DNA from: Verrucomicrobiia bacterium
GTDB lineage: Bacteria; Verrucomicrobiota; Verrucomicrobiia; CAIQCK01
DNA length: 6,931 nt
NCBI GenBank assembly: GCA_026417675.1
Contig: JAOACV010000065.1
Span: 1,699-8,629 of the forward strand
Direction of reading: 5' to 3'
Position numbers and translations under genes: made by a program. Below, in pieces: positions 1-6,078 of the stretch. The notes below the pieces were generated by a model. The model did not search any database. It was not told the origin of the DNA and worked only from the letters and a program-made list of their open reading frames with translations. How positions within the stretch are numbered: position 1 is the stretch's first letter; the number at the start of each line of letters is the position of its first letter.

Positions 1-581
1 CGCGACCGGTAGCATACCCGCGTCCAGAACTCCCAGTCCTCGAACGTCAGCAACGCCGGGTTCACACAGAACACACCAGCACGCTCAATGGCGCGCCGTC
101 GCACAATCGCCGTGGGCGAGCCGACTTGGTTCTGATGGATCATGTCGAGAAAGATGTCCCCGGCGACGCCTTCGTTGAGGACGAAATCGCGAACCTTGAC
201 TCCCTTCTCGTCAATGATCGCATAACCGCTGTGGACCAGATCCACGGCGGAGTCTTGCGTGAACAACGGCAACTGTTTCTCCAGCTTCTGCGGAAGCCAG
301 GCGTCGTCGGAATCCAGGAACGCCAGGAATTCGCCTTGCGCCGCCGTGATGCCGCGGTTGCGGGCGACGGCGCGCTCGGCGTTTGCCTGCCAGATGTAGC
401 GCACGCGCGGCTCGCGATCATAGCGTTCGCGAACCGAGTCGCCCGTGCCGTCGGTGGATCCGTCGTCCACAACGATGACCTCCAGATCACGCACCGTCTG
501 CGCGAGCACGCTGTCCACCGCCTCCGCCAGCAACCGCTTGCGGTTATGGGTCGGAATGATAACGCTGACCAGCGGTTTCAT
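1..581 (-). CDS. Family-2 glycosyltransferase, 3' part cut by window edge
   Basis: The frame opens at ATG 581-579 and runs 193 codons without a stop to the left edge, so the C-terminus is missing. It encodes a GT-A fold family-2 glycosyltransferase, expected to move a sugar from a nucleotide donor to a growing glycan at the cytoplasmic face of the membrane. The first strand is VSVIIPTHNR (residues 5-14). The nucleotide-binding VVDDGSTDGT follows at 37-46, and the metal-binding DxD-type motif LDSDDAW at 89-95. The acceptor-side motif EDWEFW sits at 180-185, just before the edge, so the catalytic half is essentially complete. The start lies 15 bases after the stop of the upstream glycosyltransferase, consistent with one transcript. 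The upstream bases hold only a weak GAG-type Shine-Dalgarno. Donor and acceptor cannot be read from sequence. The family assignment is very secure. Confidence 0.93.
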   Translation of the reverse strand, partial: MKPLVSVIIPTHNRKRLLAEAVDSVLAQTVRDLEVIVVDDGSTDGTGDSVRERYDREPRVRYIWQANAERAVARNRGITAAQGEFLAFLDSDDAWLPQKLEKQLPLFTQDSAVDLVHSGYAIIDEKGVKVRDFVLNEGVAGDIFLDMIHQNQVGSPTAIVRRRAIERAGVFCVNPALLTFEDWEFWTRVCYRS

Positions 582-596
582 GTGGGGTTCGACTCG

Positions 597-1754
597 CTAT
601 CGGTCACCGCCGCAGCAACTTAACCAAGCCAGCCTCAACCAAGTCTTCAACTTGAGCGGATTGCTGCGAACCGCCTCGGCGCAACACACTCGCGCCCGTT
701 CTCGGTCTCCCTCGCCGAGGAGCCGCTTGCTGAGATGGCTGCACACGTCGGCATACTCCCGGCGCAGCCGCCGCCAGAGCAGGGTTGCTTCCCGCGGGCT
801 GCGCGCGTGTTTCCGTATGATCTGCTCGGCCTGTTGAATGGTCAGCGTGAACGGCAGCTTGGTTTCACCGCGCAGCGTCTTCGCCATCGCCGAGAGCGCA
901 TGTTTCACAATGGCATCAAGAACTTCCGCCGCCGAGGGATCGCCGTCAGCTAGTTCGAGCATCTTCCATAACACGGCGAAAAACGCGTCGCGCAACGCTG
1001 GCTGTTCTCGACTTCGGTAAGTCCGGCACTCGCTCATCGCGTGCATCCGGTATCCCGCCGCGGGACGAGCAATGAAAGCGACATCGAAGAAGAAGGCAAA
1101 GCGCGCCCATAACAACCAGTCGGGACAATGCTTCACACTCGCGTCCTCCGGCCAAAGCCCCGCCTTCGCAAATCCAGAGGTCCGGAACATCACGGTGGGC
1201 GGGCAAATCTGGATCGTGTTGGCTACTTCCACAAAAAACGCCTTGGCGGGGATGATTTCATCCCGACCGGATCGAAGCGTCTCCGCAATGACGTTTGTCC
1301 CCCACCCTTCGCGCGTGATGACTTCAGGCAGGTCCACGTCTCCGGTGTCATGAGGGTCGGGCAGCAGCACGCCCGATGAGAACAACATTCCCACGCCGGG
1401 ATTCTTTTCCGCGACGGCGATATAGTCGGCCAGCGCATCCGGTCGCACGAGCGCGTCGTCGGCCGACAGGACCCAAACATACTTGCCCCGCGCGCGCCGG
1501 ATGCCGTCGTTGATGTTGGCCACCGCGCCGATGTTGCGCTCGTGCCGCACGTGAGTAACGCGCGGGTCCTTGAAGGACGCCGCCACCTCCGGGGTGTGGT
1601 CCGGCGAGCAGTCGTCCATGATGATCACCTCGAAGTCCGTGAAGCTTTGCGACAGGATCGAGTTGACGCACTCCGCGAGATGATGCGCGTATTTGTAGCA
1701 GGGAACGACAAAGGAGACCGTCGGATTCACAACGCAAGCTTCGGGACGCAACAT
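597..1754 (-). CDS. Family-2 glycosyltransferase with helical C-terminal extension
   Basis: This is a complete GT2 enzyme of 385 residues from the chosen start. The N-terminal strand is VSFVVPCYKY (13-22), the UDP-binding IIMDDCSPDHT is at 44-54, and the metal site is LSADDALV at 96-103. The acceptor-region motif CPDWLLWAR takes the place of the usual EDW. After about residue 240 comes an alpha-helical tail. Its end, with a GDRERARVCCAEAVRSNPLK segment and KTWLRLAWLS, resembles the TPR-like tails of many polysaccharide GT2 enzymes. The open frame extends to a GTG at 1814 that overlaps the methyltransferase gene by 17 bases. I chose ATG 1754 because the extra 20 codons are poor in G/C at third positions, the GTG lacks a Shine-Dalgarno, and the domain begins about ten residues after the ATG. 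A GAAG lies five bases upstream of the ATG. Substrate unknown. It is only distantly similar to the next glycosyltransferase downstream. Confidence 0.92.
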   Translation of the reverse strand: MLRPEACVVNPTVSFVVPCYKYAHHLAECVNSILSQSFTDFEVIIMDDCSPDHTPEVAASFKDPRVTHVRHERNIGAVANINDGIRRARGKYVWVLSADDALVRPDALADYIAVAEKNPGVGMLFSSGVLLPDPHDTGDVDLPEVITREGWGTNVIAETLRSGRDEIIPAKAFFVEVANTIQICPPTVMFRTSGFAKAGLWPEDASVKHCPDWLLWARFAFFFDVAFIARPAAGYRMHAMSECRTYRSREQPALRDAFFAVLWKMLELADGDPSAAEVLDAIVKHALSAMAKTLRGETKLPFTLTIQQAEQIIRKHARSPREATLLWRRLRREYADVCSHLSKRLLGEGDRERARVCCAEAVRSNPLKLKTWLRLAWLSCCGGDR

Positions 1755-1797
1755 AACAGCTTCATCGGGTTGAGCCGGACCGCCTCGCAATCGCGTT

Positions 1798-2781
1798 TCA
1801 GGCGGCTGTGTCACTGGTTGTCTGGCATGGACGTTTGGCCAAGAGCAGCAAGAGTTCGTCGCGATGGTTTGCGCCTTGGAACCGGTGGAAGAATCGCTCG
1901 ATTCTTAGCAGTGTCGCCTCTGGATTGTTCTGTTGAAATTGCGGTCGCAAACCGGCAAGCACCCGCCAAGCGACCTTCGCGCAAAAGGTCCGCGCCGAAA
2001 GTGATTCGTTATGCAACCGGTCGAGCCTTCTGAGTCCTTCCTCAATGACCAAAAGCACGCTGCTGGGTGTGTGAATCGGCGCAGGCCGGACGGAGCGGCG
2101 CGCGAGGACATCAAAGCCTGCGGATTGAAAAAAGGAATCCGGGATGAAAGGGGAAAGAAAGGTGCAGTGCTGATTGGTGCAGCTCCAGCCCCATCGCGCG
2201 CCGTTGCGAAGGAAGGAGCGCGCAGCCGCATTGGGTGTCACGATGAGGAGGCGCCCGCCGGGCGCCAGATGGGCGGCAACTTGCGACAGGAAAAGGCGCA
2301 CCAGTGGCACGTGTTCGATAACGTGAAAACAAAGAATCCGGTCATAGACACGGTCAGAGGGCACATCGTCCAGCGTCGCCCCAAGGATTCGTATGCCGGA
2401 GAAGCGCGATTCGATGTAACGCCGGCAGTCGCGGCTCAACTCGATGACGTCCACAGTGGAGTGGGTTCTGCGATGGCAGGCATCAGCGAAGTGGCCGTAA
2501 CTAGCCCCGATTTCGAGGTAACGCAGACCCGGCGTCAGCAGGCCGCAGGCGTCGGCCTTTTGGATGTAATCCGCCGCGAGCAAGCGGTTCTTTTGGACTT
2601 GCCATTCCGCGCCTTCAAAGTAGTCGCTTGCGTAGAATTCATGGAGGGCCTGTTCGCTGAAACTGCCGTCGGGCGAGCAGGATAGACACCGTTGACAACG
2701 CAAGAGCCACTGGCGTTGCGACCCTAACGTGATGGGATACATCTGGCGGCATTCGCCGCCGCAAAAAGGGCATCCAAGCAT
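1798..2781 (-). CDS. Class I SAM-dependent methyltransferase with N-terminal zinc ribbon
   Basis: The product is 327 residues from ATG 2781. The N-terminus has a cysteine pattern typical of a zinc ribbon: Cys4 and Cys7 (MLGCPFCGG), then Cys29 and Cys32 (CQRC), with extra Cys11 and Cys35. The Rossmann methyltransferase core follows. Motif I is YLEIGASYG at 88-96, and the acidic residue ending strand 2 is Glu114 in VDVIELS. FHVIEHV lies at about 152-158 and LAPGGRLLIVTPN after it. This is the Methyltransf_23-like layout common in polysaccharide clusters, where such enzymes methylate sugar hydroxyls or carbons. An alternative is a relative of sugar C-methyltransferases that also carry an N-terminal zinc-binding domain. 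The frame reaches back to a GTG at 2796, but that has no Shine-Dalgarno, and starting two residues before the first cysteine is typical. The stop lies 43 bases before the next gene's start. Methyl acceptor unknown. Confidence 0.88.
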   Translation of the reverse strand: MLGCPFCGGECRQMYPITLGSQRQWLLRCQRCLSCSPDGSFSEQALHEFYASDYFEGAEWQVQKNRLLAADYIQKADACGLLTPGLRYLEIGASYGHFADACHRRTHSTVDVIELSRDCRRYIESRFSGIRILGATLDDVPSDRVYDRILCFHVIEHVPLVRLFLSQVAAHLAPGGRLLIVTPNAAARSFLRNGARWGWSCTNQHCTFLSPFIPDSFFQSAGFDVLARRSVRPAPIHTPSSVLLVIEEGLRRLDRLHNESLSARTFCAKVAWRVLAGLRPQFQQNNPEATLLRIERFFHRFQGANHRDELLLLLAKRPCQTTSDTAA

Positions 2782-2835
2782 GGCAACTGAGTTCACCGGG
2801 CGGTCATGCGGCCGCGCATCTTGGGGGAAATTTTG

Positions 2836-3981
2836 TCATCTTGTGCCGCCCACTAGCACGTCCTTCAGCGTGGCCACGACGTAATTCTGTTCTTCCTCCG
2901 TCATCTGCGGATACAGCGGCAAAGCCAGCGTTCGCCGCGCAGCCTCCTCCGTCACCGGCAGTCGCAACTCGCCGCAGAGTTTCCGGTAGAACGGCTGGGT
3001 GTGGCAAATGATGGAATGACGGCAGGAGACGCCGCGCGCGGCGGTGGCCTTGAGGATGTCCTCCAAAGAGACCCGGCACTTGGGCGTCAGCCAGACGAGA
3101 TAGGTCTGATACGAGTGCTCGTAGCCCGGCGGCACATAAGGCGTCTCGACCTCCGGCATTTCCGCCAGCATCTCGTCGTAACGGGCCGCAAGCGCCTGCC
3201 GCCGGGAGAGGATCAGGGGCAACTTCTTCATCTGTTCAACGCCCACCGCGCCCTGCAGGTCGGTCATGCGGAAGTTGTAGCCCAGTTCGACGTAATCCTG
3301 AATCAGCGCGCCCTTAGCCTGATGCCGCGCGAAGTCCGACACCGACACGCCGTGGGAACGCACGATGCGCGCCCGCGCCGCCAGTTCCTCGTCGTTGGTC
3401 GTCAGCATCCCGCCGTCGCCGGTGGTGATGATTTTGCGGCCGTGGAAACTGAATCCGGTCGGCGCGCCGAGGTTGCCGACTTTCTTTCCCTGGTAGCTCG
3501 CGCCCAGGGCGACCGCCGCGTCTTCAAAAACCCAGAGGTTATGACGGCGCGCGACCGCGTTGATTGCGTCCATGTCGGCCGCCATGCCGTAGTAGTGCAC
3601 CGCCATCACCGCCTTCGTTCGCGGCGTGATCGCCGGCTCGATCAGGTTCGGATCGAGGTTGAAGGTGCGCCGGTCCATGTCCACAAACACCGGCATCGCC
3701 CCCGTGGCCCGGATCGCGTTGGCTGTGGCCACGCAGGTGAAGGACGGCAGAATGACCTCGTCGCCCGGGCCAATGCCCTTGATGTGCATCGCCAGAAACA
3801 TCGCGGTGGACCAGGACGTCGTGGCGACCGCATAGCGTGCGCCGGTGTAGTCGCTCACAGCCTTCTCGAACTCCGCAACCTTCGGCCCTTGGGTGACCCA
3901 GCCGGAGCGGATGACTTGGGCCAACGCCTCGATTTCCCGGTCGTCGAACAACGGTCGCGTGATGGGGATTTCTGTCTTCAT
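2836..3981 (-). CDS. DegT/DnrJ/EryC1/StrS PLP-dependent sugar aminotransferase
   Basis: This complete 381-residue protein has the usual length for the family, which transfers an amino group from glutamate to a nucleotide-bound keto-sugar using pyridoxal phosphate. The N-terminal SGWVTQGPKVAEFE is at 26-39 and GPGDEVILPSFT at 71-82. Asp154 in EDAAVALG should contact the pyridine nitrogen. Lys183 in FSFHGRKIITTGDGG is the Schiff-base lysine, and GYNFRMTDLQGAVG lies at 234-247. Position 157, three residues after the Asp, is Val where the family usually has Gln or His. The ATG overlaps the stop of the acyltransferase gene as ATGA, which implies translational coupling; there is no strong separate Shine-Dalgarno. 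That pairing suggests its amino-sugar product is acylated by the neighbour, as with PglE and PglD (inference). Aminotransferase identity is very secure; the exact sugar is not. Confidence 0.95.
   Translation of the reverse strand: MKTEIPITRPLFDDREIEALAQVIRSGWVTQGPKVAEFEKAVSDYTGARYAVATTSWSTAMFLAMHIKGIGPGDEVILPSFTCVATANAIRATGAMPVFVDMDRRTFNLDPNLIEPAITPRTKAVMAVHYYGMAADMDAINAVARRHNLWVFEDAAVALGASYQGKKVGNLGAPTGFSFHGRKIITTGDGGMLTTNDEELAARARIVRSHGVSVSDFARHQAKGALIQDYVELGYNFRMTDLQGAVGVEQMKKLPLILSRRQALAARYDEMLAEMPEVETPYVPPGYEHSYQTYLVWLTPKCRVSLEDILKATAARGVSCRHSIICHTQPFYRKLCGELRLPVTEEAARRTLALPLYPQMTEEEQNYVVATLKDVLVGGTR
3978..3981 (-). other. ATGA stop/start overlap coupling acyltransferase to aminotransferase
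   Basis: The minus strand reads ATGA. The TGA ends the NeuD-like acyltransferase and the ATG opens the DegT-family aminotransferase, so the frames overlap by four bases. This arrangement is typical of translational coupling and supports production of the two proteins in matched amounts for one pathway. Confidence 0.9.
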
Positions 3982-4670
3982 GGCTTCGTTTGACCCGGTT
4001 TACGGCTCAGGCCGGACACCAGGCTCGTCCAGTTGAAAGATTCGTCAACGTCCTTGACCTTCCGCGCCGGCACACCCATGACGAGGACGCCCGGCGGGAC
4101 GTCGTTGGTGACCACCGCGCCGGCGGCGACCACCGCCCCGGCACCCACGCTCACGCCCGCGACCAAGACGGCCCCGGTGCTCACATAGGCGCCGCGGCCA
4201 ATTCGCACGCAGCCGGCCGTCACGACGCCGGGCGACACCCAGGCGCCTTCTTCGAGCACGGAATCGTGGTCAATCGAGGAACCGGTATTGATGAGCGCAT
4301 AATCGCCGATTTGGGCGCTGGTGCCGATGATCGCGCCTGCGCAGACGCAGATGCCGCGGCCCAGCGTTGCGGTCGGCATGATCACCGCGGAGGGATGAAT
4401 TGCATTGATCAGAGGAACGCCCAGCGACTCGACAGCCTTTGAGACGGCCACGCGCGCCTTCGTGTTGCCAATGCCCGCGATGACGCCGAGATCGCCACTC
4501 CTGTGCTCGCGCAGCCAATCCAGCCCGCCCAGCACGGTCAGGCCGGCGACTTGGGTTCCCCAGAGCGCGCGGTTCTCGTCCAGCCAGCCGATGACCTCGC
4601 GGCCTTGCGCGCGCAGGATGTCGAGCACCACCCGCCCATGATTTCCGGCACCAAAGATGATCGCGCGCAT
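3978..4670 (-). CDS. NeuD/PglD-family sugar O/N-acyltransferase (hexapeptide repeat)
   Basis: The 230 residues match the length of the NeuD/PglB/VioB acetyltransferase family. The N-terminal Rossmann-like subdomain begins IIFGAGNHGRVVLDIL (4-19) and contains VIGWLDEN and VIAGIGNTKAR. From about residue 93 a left-handed beta-helix follows, built from hexapeptide repeats such as ATLGRG, AQIGDY, VRIGRG and VSVGAG. It closes with NDVPPGVLVMGVPARKVK. His135 in the SSIDHDSVL loop matches the catalytic base position of PglD, with Glu140 close by. Members acetylate sialic acid (NeuD) or the 4-amino group of UDP-sugars (PglD, VioB) using acetyl-CoA. No sialic-acid synthase is visible and an aminotransferase follows directly, so N-acylation of an amino-sugar is the likelier role (inference). 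The start ATG has a GAGGT six bases upstream. The tail after residue 210 is hydrophilic. Confidence 0.93.
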   Translation of the reverse strand: MRAIIFGAGNHGRVVLDILRAQGREVIGWLDENRALWGTQVAGLTVLGGLDWLREHRSGDLGVIAGIGNTKARVAVSKAVESLGVPLINAIHPSAVIMPTATLGRGICVCAGAIIGTSAQIGDYALINTGSSIDHDSVLEEGAWVSPGVVTAGCVRIGRGAYVSTGAVLVAGVSVGAGAVVAAGAVVTNDVPPGVLVMGVPARKVKDVDESFNWTSLVSGLSRKPGQTKP

Positions 4671-4676
4671 AGTCAG

Positions 4677-4681
4677 ACCTC
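4677..4681 (-). promoter_or_regulatory. Ribosome-binding site of NeuD-like acyltransferase gene
   Basis: The minus strand carries GAGGT six bases before the ATG at 4670-4668. It lies inside the 43-base gap after the SGNH gene. That gap shows no hairpin with a T-run, so the message probably continues through it. Confidence 0.7.
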
Positions 4682-4713
4682 GAACGGTTTTGTCACGGAG
4701 TTTCCCTTGCCAG

Positions 4714-6066
4714 TTATTCCCGTGTTGTCGCAGTGCTCAACCAGCCATACATGGCGTCCGCAAACACACGGTTGCCTGTCTCGTTGAAATGCCGGTCGCG
4801 GGGCCAGCGAACGCCGAGACCTTGCGCGCGGGCAGCCTTCATCTGAGCGTCCACCGGGACGTAGCCTATGCCGCGTTCGGCGCAGAACGCGCGGAGGCGT
4901 TCGGACAGCTCGGCGCCTTGCCGCCAGTCGGCCATTTCTTGCGAGACATCCATGACGGCCAGAACCGCTCCGGCTTGTTTCACGCTCTGCTGAAGCTCCT
5001 CAAGGATGCGCAGATTGATGGCAAGAACCTCGGCGTTCACATCCCTGACCATTGTCTTCACAAGACCCTGCAACTGTAGTTGGAGGTTCAGCAGCGACGA
5101 ATATCCCAAACATCCCAGGTAAGGCTGGAGGAAGAACTGATGCGCTCGACGCCGCGACCGCGCGCCGCCAAACTCGGTTTGAATCAACATCTCCTGCAGC
5201 CTGCAAAACTCCTCGTAATCCCGCGCCGGCCTGCGCACGAGCCGGCCGTTTTCGACCGCGAAGGCGGGACGAATCTCAAGTTGCCTTCCCTGCGTGGCGG
5301 AAAACTGCCCGCTCTCGGAGGGCGTGACGGTGCGTTCCATGTGCAGTCCGCCTACGAAGATCAACACGTAGTCCGGCGAGAATTTCCGAACCTGATCCTC
5401 CCAAGCCAGCAAATACTGCCCGACGCCGAAGTTCGACATGCCGAAGTTCAGCACCTCATACTTGTTCGCGCCCTTGGCGGCGTTCAACCTTTGCTCGAGC
5501 AACCGCGCGGCCCGTTTGGGAAGCGGGACCTGGATGGCTTCCACAAAGGAATCGCCTAGGATCGCCACGCGAATGACTCCGGCGGGCTTCGGCTCCTGAT
5601 GCTCAACATCCACGAATCCATGCGCGTTGGCCCGGCACGGCACGCTGAATTCCCGCGCATACCAATCCACGTAGCCCGCCCAGGTCCACTGAAAACCCGG
5701 CACCGCCTTCCAGCCGAGCGCGCGGTCCGGCATTAGGTAGAGCACTTGGTAACACGGATGCAGCCACGCATACACCTGACCGGCCAGTTCCGCGACCACA
5801 GCCACGACACCGAAGGTCACCCCGCCCGCCAAAACCAAGACGGCCGCCGCCGGCCCGAACCGGCGAAATAGGGCCGCGAGAAAAAACAATGCGCCGACAA
5901 GCGCGAGGCCGTAGAGGAAAAACGGCAGCGAATAGCGTCCCAACACCCACGGGTGCTCAGACCGGTGCATCGCAAGCCCCAGCAAGACGACTCCCGCCAC
6001 GACAAACAACGCCGAGCCGAGCCGTCGGAGTCCGTCCGCACTCGACTTGGCTGGCGTCGTCGTCAC
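4714..6066 (-). CDS. Membrane-anchored SGNH/GDSL-like hydrolase or acyltransferase
   Basis: From the GTG start the protein has 450 residues. Three hydrophobic helices are apparent at about 16-33, 46-67 and 73-95. A soluble domain follows, expected on the outer side of the inner membrane, though this topology is inferred. The SGNH-type blocks are LGDSFVEAIQV at 170-180 (nucleophile Ser173), NFGMSNFGVGQY at 207-218 (block II Gly209) and FVGGLHM at 237-243. DRHFNETGN at 424-432 supplies a likely Asp424/His426 pair. Block III lacks the canonical GxND asparagine, reading GGLH instead. Proteins of this shape in polysaccharide loci are suspected to add or remove O-acetyl groups, but no function is proven here. 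The frame extends to GTG 6126, but only GTG 6066 has a Shine-Dalgarno (AGAGGA, six bases away), and it leaves 11 bases after the upstream stop. Domain call good; reaction uncertain. Confidence 0.82.
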   Translation of the reverse strand: MTTTPAKSSADGLRRLGSALFVVAGVVLLGLAMHRSEHPWVLGRYSLPFFLYGLALVGALFFLAALFRRFGPAAAVLVLAGGVTFGVVAVVAELAGQVYAWLHPCYQVLYLMPDRALGWKAVPGFQWTWAGYVDWYAREFSVPCRANAHGFVDVEHQEPKPAGVIRVAILGDSFVEAIQVPLPKRAARLLEQRLNAAKGANKYEVLNFGMSNFGVGQYLLAWEDQVRKFSPDYVLIFVGGLHMERTVTPSESGQFSATQGRQLEIRPAFAVENGRLVRRPARDYEEFCRLQEMLIQTEFGGARSRRRAHQFFLQPYLGCLGYSSLLNLQLQLQGLVKTMVRDVNAEVLAINLRILEELQQSVKQAGAVLAVMDVSQEMADWRQGAELSERLRAFCAERGIGYVPVDAQMKAARAQGLGVRWPRDRHFNETGNRVFADAMYGWLSTATTRE

Positions 6067-6072
6067 TGTCTT

Positions 6073-6078
6073 TCCTCT
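6073..6078 (-). promoter_or_regulatory. Ribosome-binding site deciding GTG start of SGNH gene
   Basis: The minus strand reads AGAGGA, followed by six bases and then GTG at 6066-6064. The site begins on the last base of the upstream aminotransferase stop codon, so ribosomes finishing that gene are well placed to restart. It is the strongest Shine-Dalgarno in the window and is the main reason for rejecting the upstream in-frame GTG at 6126. Confidence 0.8.

Noticed and set aside
140..490. Minus-strand open frame of 116 codons inside the leftmost glycosyltransferase
   Set aside because: It is out of frame with the GT2 motifs, and its Ser/Arg-rich translation has no features; the true frame runs open through the window edge.
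2011..2685. Plus-strand open frame of about 224 codons opposite the methyltransferase
   Set aside because: The opposite strand carries complete methyltransferase motifs; the plus-strand translation has no family features.
2782..2835. Possible hairpin around GCGGCCGC in the gap between aminotransferase and methyltransferase
   Set aside because: Only the 8-base core is palindromic and there is no T-run after it on the minus strand, so neither a terminator nor a regulatory site is supported.
3001..3993. Long plus-strand open frame of about 330 codons opposite the aminotransferase
   Set aside because: It is an antisense shadow of a clearly conserved minus-strand gene in high-GC sequence; the translation is rich in Arg, His and Val with no recognisable domain.
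3978..4670. Sialic-acid pathway (true NeuD) reading of the acyltransferase
   Set aside because: Family similarity alone does not separate NeuD from PglD or VioB, and no NeuA, NeuB or NeuC gene is in the window, so no gene symbol was assigned.
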